DNA from: Lomentospora prolificans
Lineage: Eukaryota; Ascomycota; Sordariomycetes; Microascales; Microascaceae
NCBI GenBank assembly: GCA_029532625.1
Contig: JARFXM010000010.1
Location: 1,674,001 to 1,738,000 of the forward strand
Direction: 5' to 3'
Length of the DNA: 64,000 bases
The notes under the pieces were generated by a model. The model had not been told where the DNA came from. It did no database searches and saw only the letters and a program-made list of their open reading frames with translations. Positions 32,960 through 46,094 of this stretch are shown here, one piece after another; within the stretch, counting starts at the first letter, position 1; every line of letters begins with the position of its first letter. The translations under genes and the position numbers were made by a program.

Positions 32960-35620
32960 CATCTTCGGCGGTCGGAATCGGCGACTGGCGGGGTAGCTTC
33001 AATTCGAGGTTGAGGACAGGAGCTCAGCATTAACAGGCGGCAAGGAGCGAGATATCTTGAGGGGTGTGCCAAGGAATGACGATGGGCTGGGTGTCGACTC
33101 GGACAAGCCTTAAGCTCCCGACGGTTAAGGGCGTGAAGCAGTAGGGCCGCCTGTCTTTACCGTGGGAGAGGTGGGTTGCTGGCAAGGAGGTCGCAGATAA
33201 CTCCGGGGCGGGCGCTAGTGATGATCTCGATGTTCCACTTCCATTGATATTGATCGACGAATCCCGAGATGGGCTTTGGCCATGATTCCAGGGACCACTG
33301 ACGAGGTGGGAGGAAGCTTACCTAATCCTGAAATGCTGGGAGCTGCCTGGGTGGGAAGCTACGTCCGATGACGACGACACCATCCACGTGATTAGCTAGA
33401 GGAATCATGTATATGAGAAGTGTTTTACAAGGTATTTGGACTAACAATCCGCACAAGGAGGTGCCCCACTCCAATTCCACATGCCCTCACTGAGCATGAC
33501 AGCTCGTGTACAAAGTACTTTGGCCCTTCTCTGGGTATCAAAGGCTGTTGCAAGATCCTCACAAAGGACAGAAAAATGATGCTGTCGATCTGGAAACACG
33601 TATGCGAATCTTGGTGAGAAATTTTCATCTGATGAGATGTTTTAGCTTGCGTTCTCCGAGAGGATGCCACTAGCTGCTATGAATCTGCAAGTATGCACCA
33701 CAGTTTGCCCTCCAGTTCACACGATGGACGACAGAGCACATGAGGTCTGGTGTTACAGCCACTCGCCTCAATAACCAGAATTCTCTTCTCCTGTCATACT
33801 GGCGACCTTGCATTGGCCCGCATTCGGCATTTTCTAGGTGGCCTCCCCTCAGCCTCGGGTTCTTGCAGCACCCAGCAAACACCCGGCATTTCGACCACTA
33901 ACAGCCATTTAATTCGGATAGCCACAATATTCCAGTTTACTCTACCTTCGTACAGTCCACAGTCATGCATCTTCGTCGGTGGTTGGCTAAGAGGTGCTAG
34001 CTACCGGCTAATATGATGACGAGCTTGGAGAAATTAAGAACAGCCTAGTGTAGGATCGGTCGCCCTGGAACACCTCACGACGCACTTGGGTCTTGAGAAA
34101 GAGTAATTGCATCACATCTTTGCCCAGCTTCCTACTACGTACTATTATAAGCTTCTAGACCTAAAAGTACGTTCTTCCCGATCCTCTAAGTCACTCAAGC
34201 GACGCCCGAAGGGAGTTCAAGAAAATTCTCCGATAAGGCGCTTTCTATAAACAGACCCAGCTTCGCTCGCAACAGCTTATCGACATGGATAATGACATGG
34301 GCCTCATCCACATCAGCCAGAGAACGGTCCTGCCTTATGCCATAGGCGTGGGCTAAGACAACGGCTCCTGGGTAGGACCAACTTGGGAGAAAGAATGGTT
34401 CCTCGAGTTCCAAAGAGCAAGAGGCTACGCCCGGCTCTGGAGTATGCCGAGCAGCCGGAACAAGCTACTTCGTACCTTGTAGGGGTGAGCTATATTAGGG
34501 TCTACACTCGATCACATCACGAGGGTCATGGTTCCCCACGAGAAACGTGGTGTTTGGAGTGTGGACCAGTCGCAGCGTTGGCGTCGCTCTTCTTCACTTA
34601 CCTCTCATTTCATCCCACGTGCAGAATCTAAAACTCCACTGTGTCGGGGGCTGTCCCGTGTCGTCGTTGCGGCCTCAACGGAGCTTAATTAAAATTGCCG
34701 ACGTGCGCTCACATCCCGACCGCAACTCTAATTCTGCCAGTCCACGACCGCCCGCCGAATCTTGAGCTTCTCTCGACCGCAACCCATCGAACCGTTCCAA
34801 ATATCTTCGAGATAATTCCAATTCAAAATAGGGTAGTCCGGAAACCCTACATTTCGCCTATGCATTCATCTTCTCTTCGCCAGAGGCGTCGGAAACAATC
34901 GCTCTTAACAGTCCGAGCCCGAGAGAACGACATGAAACCGTCAAACACGGGGCTTGCCAAGACCGTATGATAGCCGTTGTCATTCAAGCACCACACAATC
35001 CCTCTCAGCTCCCGGCTTCCCCCCTTCGCCGCCTCTCCCCCCCCCCTCGCCCCCGCTCTACACTGTCGCATCGTGAGCCTCATTGGACTCGGCTGGGCTA
35101 TAGAGTCTGGACACCCCTTCTTACTTGAGGGCTGGCGCGCACGAGGCTTCCTACGGACTCGACTATCATTCATTCCTCCGGAGTTCCTGATCGCCATCGG
35201 ATGTTTATCGCATCCGCCACACCCTTGTGGTGGAACGGATCCTTTTTCTTAATTTCTCGCGCAGAGACGTTTCCTTAGTAGCTACGTGATGTTCCAACGG
35301 TTCCTTTGCTTGCCCGCTTTTGTCTCCAATCCCCATTAACCTGTAGCCCTTTGGCCCGTTTCGTTATATACCTTGTAGTAGCAGCCGTCCCCCACGGCCA
35401 TGACTGAGGATCTTCCCTCTTCCTTCCCTTCTCTACAGTAAGCCGTGCGTAGTCCAGCCCATCGTGAAAGCCTCACTTTCTTTTCTTTTCCATTCTTTCA
35501 CTTCTCGGTGCTGGTCGCCTCTTTTTCCATTCTTATTTTGATATATACACTTTGTAATTTAATTTCAAGGCCGGCCTTGTCACCTCTTCTCTTCTCCTAC
35601 AGCCATACACCGCCGCAGCA
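32960..35620. other. divergent intergenic region, one orphan open frame
   Basis: Promoters of VPS35 (minus) and the PEBP-like gene (plus). A minus-strand stretch at 34195-34449 is open for 85 codons with coding-like composition (VVLAHAYGIRQDRSLADVDE) but has no ATG or family match. The last 200 bases are CT-rich leader. Nothing else supportable. Confidence 0.5.
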
Positions 35621-36725
35621 ATGTACGCATCGCTCTCCAATGTCCTGGGCCTCGCCCTCTCCACCTGCGCCCTCGTCGAGGCCATGTCCACCGACAGCAC
35701 CATCATCCGCCGCCAGAACGGCGTCAACGCCAACAGCGTGTCAACCGCCGAGTTCAAGTCGCGCTTCGAGCAGTCCGGCATCGTCCCTGAGATCATCGCC
35801 GCTCTTGATCCCGCTGTTTCGTTTTATGCTTCTTACAAGACCAGCACTGGAGGGGATGCTCTCCTCGTTCCCGGTTCGACCTTGACCGTTGCCGGTGAGT
35901 CCATCTAAATATTGCTACGGCATCAGCATCCCGGCCAGGTGTGCGAAAATTCGCAGAGTGTTCAAATTCGCACTAACACCGGCATATCCAGAGGCCTCCC
36001 TCCCCTTCGAATTCTCCGTCGAGAACCTCAACAACGCCACCAACATCACCTCCAGCACCAGGTACCTCATCTATCTTGTAAGTCCAAATGGATCGCAACG
36101 GCCCCGGCCACGTAGAAATGCTGACAATCTAACCGTTCTAGCTCGACGCCGACGCTCCGAGCCGCGACCAGCCCAACGCCCGCAACCTCCGCCACTACCT
36201 CGCCGGAAACTACTCGCTCTCCACCAGCACCTCCAGCGTTCTCCCCACCGCCCAGCGCCTCTTCCTCCCTTCCACCATGAGTTTCCCTTTTACACCCTTC
36301 CAGGAGCCCCAACCAGCGGCCAACACTGGCGTCCATCGCTTCATCTACGCGCTCTACACCCAGCCGCCCCAGTTCAACACTGCCAACTTTGACTCGGTCG
36401 GCATGTCCCCTGAGACTTCTAACTGGAGTGTGAGTTGAATTCCCAAAGCCATCGAGATATGTCCATATAAACCACTTTTCGATCAAGTTACTAATCCGGG
36501 CGTGTACAGCTCCCCGAATGGCGAATGCAGCTCGGCCTCGGCCCCGCCATCGGCGCCACTTTTTTCACCATTGATACCAACGCCAACAACGGCCAGGGCA
36601 CCAGCGGCCAGGTTGACACGGCTGCCCAAGGCGGCGTTACCACGGCCTCGGCTTCCAGTCTCTCCTCGCCCACATTCGTCGCCGCTTTCATGGCACTTAC
36701 TCTTGCTACCCGCTTGATGATGTAA
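35621..36725 (+). CDS. secreted, probably GPI-anchored PEBP-like protein
   Basis: Four exons (35621-35894, 35992-36077, 36142-36429, 36510-36725) with GTGAGT, GTAAGT and GTGAGT donors, giving 287 residues. Residues 1-21 are a signal peptide (ALSTCALVEA). The PEBP core shows the conserved LDADAPSR, HYLAGNYS and TGVHRFIYALYTQ motifs that line the ligand pocket of phosphatidylethanolamine-binding proteins. After the domain comes a Gly/Thr/Ser-rich stretch and a hydrophobic C-terminus (PTFVAAFMALTLATRLMM), which together look like a GPI-attachment signal. Secreted fungal PEBP-like proteins of this layout are common, but their ligands are mostly unknown; cytosolic PEBPs bind lipids or inhibit proteases. 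Sequon-like NATNIT and NYS sites suggest glycosylation. Confidence 0.88.
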
Positions 36726-39700
36726 AGCAGAGCTCCGCCCGTTTGCTTCGCGTTTGCCTATCCCATTTCCGCTGGGGGGCCCCAGTGCGCTGGGCATCGT
36801 TACATCATCTATTTCTTTTCTTTTCTCTTCCCAAAAAGCAGGGCGTCGCGTGTTGGTAAAGGTGGTTTCAACCGTTGATAAATATCCGTCTTGAACGTCT
36901 TTGGATTTGTGTACTCTAGCATGTTTCCTTTCTCTCTTGCGTTAGCCGATGCATGTTTCTCTTTTTTTTCCCATGTTAGCCTTCACTTGCATTATTTAGT
37001 AGCTGCTCCTCTATTAGCCCCTCGAGCGACCTTACGATAATATTGATGTTCTACAACCAATGCCGTCCATGTGATGAGAGTTTCAGCGAGGAGCGACGGG
37101 AGTAGCGCTGTTCTTTTACTTTCTCCCCCTTTGGGCCCGAGGTGCTTCCCCCTGGTCAGGTATGTATGCCCCCGTTAAAAAAAAAAAAAAAAGCTCGGAA
37201 TGAATCGTCTTCTGGATATGACTATGTTTCTTGCCTGAGGACGGCCGCAAACCACGGGGCCGGGATACGCTGCGTCCAATCGGAAGGCGCTGCAGGGCTG
37301 CACCTCCATGCTCCCTGCGAAGAGTTCGTGCGGCCCTCCCGCGACTCAGAATTCCTCGAGACTTGGAGAACCCAAGAGATGGCGCGGGGCGCAAGATCCA
37401 GCTTTCTCAACACTCACAAGAAACGGATGTGATAACATGTCGTGGCTACAAATCTCATACGGAAACGGAAGTGATGGCTGGTCATGCACACTGCAATAAT
37501 CATAAGAATATAATGATGAAAAGAGGCGGACGTCATGACACCGAAAAGAACTCCGGGGTCCCGTCGACCTACCAGTACAGTAGCTTCCACGCAACCGATG
37601 GAGTCTCACAATCCCCCCCAAATGCTGGGGCGCATGAGCTATGCTGTATATATTAGGAAAAACGAAAGCGGAGGCTCACGATCCGCGCGGAAGGGGACCC
37701 AGAGTCCAGACCGCTTTCTCTCCTTATCCAGGGACACAGATTGGCCTCGTACAATCTGCAGCGAGCTATTGGCCCTTCCGCCCGCATTTCAACGCCACTC
37801 GCCGTCCCAACGACGCCAACCACTTCCGCATGAACATAGGCTTAAGAAGCGCTCAGGACGGGCGCTAACGACTTGAACGGGGTGAAATAATGGTATGCAT
37901 GCACGCCCCTTGCTGCTGCGGGTCTTCCGCCTTCCATGGTTGCTTGAGAATAAAGTGCTGGCGCTGAAGATAGAAGTTGGTACCGTGGTGGACCCTGGCT
38001 AGCATCCAGTGGAAATAAGTCGGTTCCGAATACCGAATACGGCGCTTACCAGCATTACGAGGACAGTCACCTGTCGATTCTTCAACGCATTCGTTGAGTT
38101 TATAAGCATCTAAAATGCTCAAGTTTGCATCAGACGTAGTGTTTTGTGGGGGCAAACTCAAGAGGCAGGTGGGGAATTCGGCCGGGACAAGGGCCGGGAA
38201 CGTAGCACTGCGTAGGCTCACCAGTGTGGAGTATTATTGCCGGCCAGCCAGCAAGGGAATACCATTACTGGGGGCCATCTGTGACCGAGCTGTGCAACAT
38301 TGGAAGCGGTGAAGGCCCGTCTTTTGCCGTTCTTGTCCCCCACCTGTCCATCCAGCCTGGGCCCGGGAACAATGGCGGCGGGAGCAGTCGGAGAACGGTT
38401 CTTTCCGTAAAGTATGGTGCCGATCAATATTCTCGACGCAGTTAAGTGCGACGTAGCGAAGCTGTTTTCCTTTCGCCTGCTTTACTCCGAAGCTAATTTT
38501 TCATAGGCCAATGGGGAGTCTCATGGGATCAGCCCTCTATTCAGCTTTCCGAGTGAATCACTGGGGACGAGTGTAGCTTTTTGAGGCCAGGATTTGATGG
38601 TCCTGAGACTCGTCTTGGCCTGCACCTTCGAAAATGCCGACAGTGTCGAACCTGCCAGTAGTACAAGAACCTTGACATAGGATATCAGAAATGACAGCGA
38701 GGAACCGTTCAGGCTCTGGCTTGAAACCTGAGGCTGCTGCACATTGCCGTTGGATTAGGTGTCGGGCCCTCAATTTCATTGGTAAGCCGCGAAGGTTGCT
38801 CGCCTCATCTAAATTGTGGATTCCAGACCTCTGCCGGCCGTCGACGACATCCGGGAACTCGCACAGGGATTAACAGATTCAAGGTAGGGCTTATTAAGTG
38901 AATCCATGCCATGCAGCCGAAATGGTGGCCCCACAAGCCTTGGACGTACAAGTACAACCCTTCCAACTTTCCATGTCTTCGGATATTAGTTTATGTCGCT
39001 GATGCGTCGGTTTAGGCACTGCAGTTCATAAAGAGGTGCGCAATTCGCGCCCAGTCAAGACCGTCTCTTGGTCGACGGTGCGTTGCGGCAGGTTAGGGCC
39101 CCATCCGACTTCGGATCGGGACCAGCAACGGGAAGAATGCGGTCTACGAAGTATGGTTGGGATGAAGAAATGCCATAATGATGTCTCTCCGGTGAACGCA
39201 CCACGTCCCACCTGGCCGTGTCATGTGAATCCTCTCCATGAAGCAGAGTCTAGGGTTGGGCCACACTAACGACGCTCACGACTTCACAGGCAAGGGCGGT
39301 CCCAACCAAGGCAGCTGGGCCAGCCAGCAGTCGAGATGTATGTAGCGGTCACGCAACTCGTAGGTGAAGCCCCAAACATATTGGGCTGGATCCCCGAGCC
39401 AAATGCGGCCACAAAGCTAGATAGAAGAAGAATATTGTGGCTCCTCGTCTTAAAGTAATTGGCGTGGGGTTCGCTTCTCGTCAACTGAGCTGCTCGTCTC
39501 GCGTACATGGCAAAAGGAAAGAAAAAGAAAAGAAAAAAGGCGGTATTATGACGCCGCGCCTTCATGCATGGGCGGGGATGATGGTCTGTCTAGTTGTGAA
39601 GTTAACCACCCGCGCCAGGGCCAATTGGCAGGGGATGGAGCGCCATGAGGCGCACCTTGAATCGGGTTGGCATGAGAAATGGGGGAATTGGGTGGGCTGG

Positions 39701-42543
39701 TCCCTGGGCATTGCACAGGAGAATCCCAATGCTTGCTTTTTTTTTCTGATGGTTTGCTGTCCCATCGGACGTTGGGCAATTATACTCAAAGTTAAGCACA
39801 AGAAATGTGACAAACTTCCGAGGAACCCACTAGCCGTTAGCCCTCGGAGCTTTGCTCGCAGATTCGACCGGTCCCTGGATGCCAGGTTCAGCTGGTTGAT
39901 GAAGGATGATCCTTCCACATCGCCCAACACTCCGAACATCCATGCTGTACTCCCGCACTACGCCCGTATCGCTTACTTCTTTTGTACTATATAAAAAGCC
40001 TGTCGATATGTCGGTGAGAATCGAGGATGGATGGTGAGCAGGGTAATATCAAGTGCCGTTGCACCACTGAGGCTGGGGATCCGACTGCAACTTATGAGCT
40101 AGGGAACCACGTGTACCAGATAAATTGGGGTAGAAGCGACCATCTCCTTGTGGTATGGCGTACGAATCAAGAACAGAAGTTCTCTTTGGACCACCTACTT
40201 CGTAGGCTGTGTGGCCACGGGCTTCGATCCCTAACGTCAACGTTAGGCGCACTTCTTCGCTAGTTAGTCCTTGTTCTTTGCAGGTATCCATTCATCGTCG
40301 AGGTCGTTGCTGATGCCGGATTTAGAATCGCATCACATAAGCTTAGTGAGCTGTCCACGGCTACCAAGCGTCAGACAACAAAAAGCAATCTGGGATGGGA
40401 GAGAAGAAAAGCGCACGCCACCCCCGCTGAGAGTGGTGGTCACCAGTCACTCATAACAGAGAAACTCCGGATATCACTGCTCACTAGCTCGGGTCCCGAA
40501 TGCGCGGTTTGTCGCCTTCGATACGTCCTTGATTGAGACCTAGTGCGAATAATTGATGGCCAAACACCTGGACAGAGAGGGCCTTTTTCTTTTTTCTTTT
40601 TTTCCCTTTTTTTCCTTTCTTTTTTTTCCTTCCTTGCTGCAGGACTCCGACTCAACAAAGTCAGCACCTGCAGATTGAGAACCAGAAATTTTCAAGTCTT
40701 GTCTTCATCTCGCGGTCTGTTTGTCTCACACACCTTTCGGAATTGAGAAATGAGACCCCACTTCAACCCTGTGGCGGAGTCGAAATAACCGATTGCCAGC
40801 CTCAGGCAACGACATTGAACTAAGACCCATCCGTAGCGACGTGCTGTGCCTGGAGCCTAAGAGAGAGAGAGCTGGGAGTCCTGTCGAGCGAAGGGCGGCG
40901 AAGAAAAAAGAAAAGAAGGAAAACGAAGAGAGGGGATTTGCCGGTCGTTTCACTGACTATGTACAGCTGTTGAAGGGCTCCATCGACTTCTGTTGGTAGG
41001 CGAAACCGGTTCAACCGACAGCAACGCCACCTATCACCACTGTGACCTTTCATCAGCCAGGCACTATCTCAAATCCGGACGGACCTCAAGGGGACTCGTC
41101 GACTCTTATATCAACACGATAGGGATCTTCAAGGTGTGATTTCGAGCCTTTAACCTATGTGAGGCAGCTTTCGTTCCACAACAGCAAACCGGAGGTAACA
41201 GCGTTGATACTGTTTCGTCACGGGTGGACCAGAGACACACCAGTCCGAGAAGAAGAAGAATAAGGCCCCAAAGACAGAAAAGGAAAGAAGAGGGCGAAGG
41301 AGTCTTTGTCAACCAAAAAGGGAGCGTCGTTTGATGCCTAGATGACAGAAACCACTTGCAGCCAGCCCCTTTCCCCTTAGACATACATACAAACGGGGCC
41401 TTCGAAGAAGCTCCTCAGCATTGGGGTGACGAATCTTGGATGCGCGCAAGTTTGTTTCGTATCACGGGCAAACCATACCAGAAACGAGAAGCATTCGCCT
41501 TGAATCGCACCCCGACTTCGATCGTTCACTCTTGCCTAGCCTATCCCTTTATCCCCATACCTCCTTTTCTCTAGCTTAGGCCCCACATTCTCCATCCAAT
41601 CGTTTCCTCTCTCTCCAGTGTTCTTTCCAGCTAAACACTACAGTAGAGGAAGGCGCTTTACTCTTCTATCGACTTTTGGGTCTGTACTTCTTGGCGCTAC
41701 AGGAGAAGAGATACATTGATCAATCGATCAATCAATTAATACCACTAAGGAGTCTTCTACCGCCACGAGGACTCCTTAAGCAGGGACTGGGTCGGCAACG
41801 CCGTCCACTAGTCACTTTCCTGTGTCGATAACGTTCGGCTCCTGAGCATATACGCTCTTTTTTCCAGACACCAGAAGGATTCCCGCGATTTCGAGCCTAG
41901 AGCCTGCCTAACCTTCAGCCGCCCGTCTTGGAAGCAGTCCGGGGTTGGCCTAGGAGCAAGAAGCAAGCTGGCAGTTCATTTTGGCCTAAAGATACCTTCT
42001 GATATAGCTCTCGAGGGTTTAGAAGGCCGCCTCGGATATCAGGAACCTCCTCTTAGAAATCACGTCCAACCGGCCCTAGGAGTTTCTACACTTCTTGTAT
42101 CAAGCGAGTCTCTGATCTTTGAACCACTCCCGCCCTTTAAGCCTAGCTCTTTCTTCGACTCGCCACGGCTTACCGTGCGGACGTGGTTGGTACTGCCTGG
42201 AAATAGTTAGCCGTGTTCGTCTGTTACTGCCTATCGCGTGTCTCAACCTTCCTTGTTTGCCGCGAAGACGAGCTCAATAGCCCGGGTGTCAGTTGTCTCA
42301 TTCCCCCGACGTTTGCCCTGTCTTTCTTTATTCGCACCACTTCGCCATACCTCTTCAAAAGAAGGCCGCCTCCTGGCTCAAGCGGGAATCTCATTTGAGA
42401 AGAGACTTCGCCAATAACCTGCGGTATTTTGAACGCCGAACCTTGTTGCCTCCTGTTGTCGATACCAGCACTTTTGAATTGTCGGCAATTCATAGACGAC
42501 GACTCGACTTCTCGTCTGAGCCTCCCAAATCAATTATTCCACC
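36726..42543. other. 5.8 kb gene-poor region; distal part is leader of ABC transporter gene
   Basis: Frames of 60-190 codons occur but none shows family features or convincing splice structure. A TATATAAAAA box at 39988-39997 is followed by an ATG frame of 78 codons at 40027-40263, the only candidate small gene. An A run lies at 37178-37192. The last kilobase is CT-rich and likely the transcribed leader of the ABC gene, with a 9-bp hairpin at 41746-41778 and a 13-bp direct repeat (42021-42033 and 42360-42372). Confidence 0.45.
41746..41778 (+). other. hairpin in the presumed 5' leader of the ABC transporter gene
   Basis: TAAGGAGTC at 41746-41754 pairs perfectly with GACTCCTTA at 41770-41778 around a 15-nt loop, about 770 bases before the ATG at 42544. 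Whether it is transcribed is not known. Confidence 0.5.
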
Positions 42544-45500
42544 ATGGCAGAATCCCCTGATGGGCTCCTAGAAGGCCTGCATTATGTATATCCGGCTTTC
42601 ATTTTCACCTATTTCATGGTGTCTACAGCTGTTTCTGTGTGTACGCTTGAGACTTTGAGGGCCGCTGCCGATCCAAAGGATGGGAGAATTCCTAAGAGGG
42701 GCATCTTGAACGCCTCTTTATTCATCGCCATTACCTATTTCTCTCAACTGGCGGCTGTCGTTGTCCGCTCCTCCCTCGAACGCACTTGGTTCGGGCGGGA
42801 AGATGTAATAGTTGGCTGGCTCTCGTGCTTCATGGCGTTTGGTATTCAAACTGCTTCTCTCGCGAAGACGGAGCATCCGGTATGGTATCCCCTTTATGGC
42901 TCATGGCTCCTCGCGGTTTTGTTCGAAGCCGTTCTGGCGGTAAAATATTCTATTTATCCCCATGGAGAACTTTCCGGCTTACCTACCTTCGTTTACGCGG
43001 CATTCTCCTCCTTCCGTGCCGTCCTTCTCATCGTCTTGGCTCTTACCTACTTCGCTCGACGTGATGGCTCCACGTCCCCGGAGCGAACCGATGAGGAATC
43101 CCAGGCACTATTGGGAGAAGAGAACAATGCCGGTGAATCGCGAGACTGTAATAATGGTACTGCTCCAAGTGATCAGGCCCTGACGCGAGGCTACGGTTCC
43201 ACACAAGCAAACGGGTCGGCAGCAAAAAAGCGTCCAGTGGAACTTCCGTACGAGAGGAGGATGCGTGAGGGCCGGGAGAGGCTAGAGAAGAGGCTACAAG
43301 AGAACGGGAATTGGTTTACCTACATCAGAAAATTCACGGTAAGTTCTAATCTCCCTTCCGCTGGGCGCCGCTATGCTTTTCCACTTCCCACTCCAGATGC
43401 TGGCGGAAACCTCTGTCCCTCTTCTTTCGTAATGAGGTACGATCTTCGAAATACTAATGGCGAGACTTAGATCCTTTGGCCCTACATTTGGCCGGTTGGC
43501 AACCGTAAACTCCAGTTCCGCGCAATCCTTGTCGGTATCAGTCTTCTAGTCAAGAACGCTCTCAACCTACTCATTCCCCGCCAGATGGGTATTATCATGG
43601 ACATTCTGGGTAACACCAGAGAGGGTAATCCTTGGATTCAGGTAATCATCTTTGCCGTACTAAAGTTTCTCGCCTCCGATTCCGGCATCGATTATGTGCG
43701 TCAACGAATCTACTTCCCTCTCGAGTTCTATTCGCGGGACGCTCTTATCACCGCCGCCTACCGTCATATCCTCAATCTCTCTGCCGATTTCCATGACTCA
43801 CAGAGCACCTCAGATACCATTCTAGCGATAAGGGGCGGTGAAACCATCTCATCGATGGTTGATAAGCTGGCGTTCTCAGCCATTCCTCGGATTGTTGATC
43901 TGATCATCGCCATTATATACCTGTCGCTCAAGTTTGGACCTTACGAAGGCTTCATCACCATATCTACTGCAATATGTTATCTCCATGTCGCTAGTATCCT
44001 TGTGGGTGGCATGAAGGAAGCTCGACGTGACCAAGTAGCCTCGTACTACGACAAGAACAATCTCCTTCAGACCGGCGTCGAGGGTTGGCATACGGTAACC
44101 GCTTTCAACCAGACAGGCTATGAAGATAACAGGCATTCGGATGCTGTCCGTGTCCACACAGCAAAGACCAAAGTCCTCTACTTTAAGTGGTTTAGTGTCC
44201 ATGCTCTGCAATCGCTTGTGCTACTTGCTGGTCTTCTTTCAGGATCGTTTCTCGCTGTTGCGCGTATCCAAAATGGCCAGGCTACTCCTGGTGACTTCAC
44301 AATGCTGCTGATGTACTGGGGTCAACTGACGGGTCCATTGATGTTTTTTTCATCCCTTGGGAAGCAGGTCAGCAATGACCTTATTCACGCCGAACGATTG
44401 CTGGATATGATGTATAAGAAGCCGACAGTGACTACCAAGAAGGGTGCACGACCTCTACACTACACTGAAGGTCGGGTAGAGTTCGACAATGTTTGCTTTT
44501 CTTACGATAACAGGAAAAACATCATTAAAGATCTCACCTTCACTGCTTCAGGCGGGCAGTGTATTGCTTTCGTCGGTGCAACGGGTGCAGGGAAATCTAC
44601 AATATTAAAGCTTCTCAGCCGTCTCTACGACGTGACAAGCGGATCAATAAAGGTCGACGGGCAAGATATTCGAGAGATTGATCTAGCTAGGTAAGGGAAT
44701 ATTCCGCCCAGAGTTTATGGTAGCGGCTAACCAAGGAATTATAGCCTGCGAGGCCGTATCGGTAGCGTCCCGCAAAGTCCAGTCTTATTTAATGACACAA
44801 TCTTGAATAATATCCGATACGCTCGGATCACAGCATCGGATGAGGAAGTTTATGATGCCTGCAAATCTGCCTGGATCCATGATAAGATCATGTCATTCAG
44901 CGATGGTAAGAATTTTCTCGATCCATGGCGTGTCTGTTTCACCGGCAAATTCTGACTTGCTTAAACAGGGTATGAAACTCGTGTGGGCGAACGAGGAATG
45001 TAGGTTGAGCTTTGAGTTGATTGAGTATGCTGTATCATCCCTCTGACGCTTTCCTGTGTAGAAAACTCTCGGGCGGGGAACTTCAACGAGTCGCTATTGC
45101 GAGGGCTATGCTTAAAGACCCAGATCTTATCGTGTTGGACGAAGCAACCAGCGCTGTAGACACCGATACTGAGCACAAGATACAGCAATCCCTTGCTCGA
45201 CTTTGCGACGGCCGCACGACATTTGTGGTAGCGTAAGTTACCTAAGAACGCCCAGCTGTAAATGGGAACTCACATAGAATTTTCAGGCATCGCTTATCCA
45301 CAATCATGAATGCCGATCGAATCATCGTCATTGGGGATGGCACTATCCTTGAATCTGGCGACCACGAGACATTGATCCGGTCAGGAGGTAAATACGCCGA
45401 TTTGTGGGCAAAGCAAGTATTCTTAAAACCTCAGAAGAATGCAAAGGGCTCCTCCGAATCGTCGACTCCATCAACACTGATAAATGACTTGGAACCGGAA

Positions 45501-46094
45501 ACAGCTGAAGCGGAACTTAGCAAGATTCATGAAGCGGTTCGGTGCGCAGCGAGCGGGCGGAATAGCGCATCGGAGGGCAGTCAAAAGGGCGAAGGGGCAT
45601 CAACTTCTGGGGAAACAAAGTCCGAGGTAGACTCTTCCGGAGAATCATCCAGTTCTTCGGACGAATCTAACCGTGAGCTTTAGGGTTCGAAGTTGAATCC
45701 GATTGCCCCTGAGTTTACCCCTAAGTTACTGAAGAATCTCATCGCGCTTGATGGGCCCCCAACGTCAAGAGATCCAATAGGCGCCGAGGGTGAGCTGGCC
45801 GTGGGCCGGCCGCGAGTTCATGTTGTTGAGTCGTTGATCGAGCGATCGAACGCCAGCCTGGTCCGCAAAGCGCCCTCAAACCTCTGCAGGCGACAGAAGG
45901 AAGTGAAGTTCGAGAATCACGACAAAGAAGCTGGCGCAGCAGCAAAAGTCGATTTTGCCGTATATCGCCGTCCCGAGCGCTTTCGCCGAGGACAATCGCG
46001 CAGTGAATCCGGATTGCCATTCGAAGATTCTGAGGAAGGGGAGGAGGGGGTTACTGCATATACAACTCGTGCAAAGGTACCCCAACCTATCTAA
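42544..46094 (+). CDS. HMT1/ABCB6-type ABC half-transporter (heavy-metal tolerance)
   Basis: Exons 42544-43338, 43471-44690, 44745-44905, 44969-44999, 45062-45232, 45287 onward; all joins keep frame. The start has a strong context (ACCATGGC). An extra N-terminal membrane region (five or so spans, residues 15-180) precedes the usual six-span ABC domain, as in HMT1/ABCB6. The ATPase has Walker A GATGAGKST (about 634), PQSPVLFNDT, signature LSGGE (738-742), Walker B LIVLDE (758-763) and AHRLST (793). Homologues export metal-thiol or phytochelatin conjugates into vacuoles. The frame meets TAG at 45681-45683 (924 residues), but that TAG is a splice acceptor behind a TCTAACC branch. Removing 45627-45683 (57 nt) continues in frame to 46094 (1042 residues) and adds a PAM2-like LNPIAPEFTP. 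A further exon to 46196 (ending TDDDALDRRWWP) is possible. Confidence 0.9.

Noticed and set aside
35445..35885. 146-codon plus-strand frame overlapping the PEBP-like gene start
   Set aside because: Different frame from the four-exon gene that has signal peptide and PEBP motifs; Ser/Pro-rich shadow.
38600..38680. Box-B-like GGTTCGACACT on the minus strand, considered as a tRNA
   Set aside because: No acceptor stem, anticodon arm or box A could be fitted around it. No convincing tRNA or 5S rRNA was found in the window.
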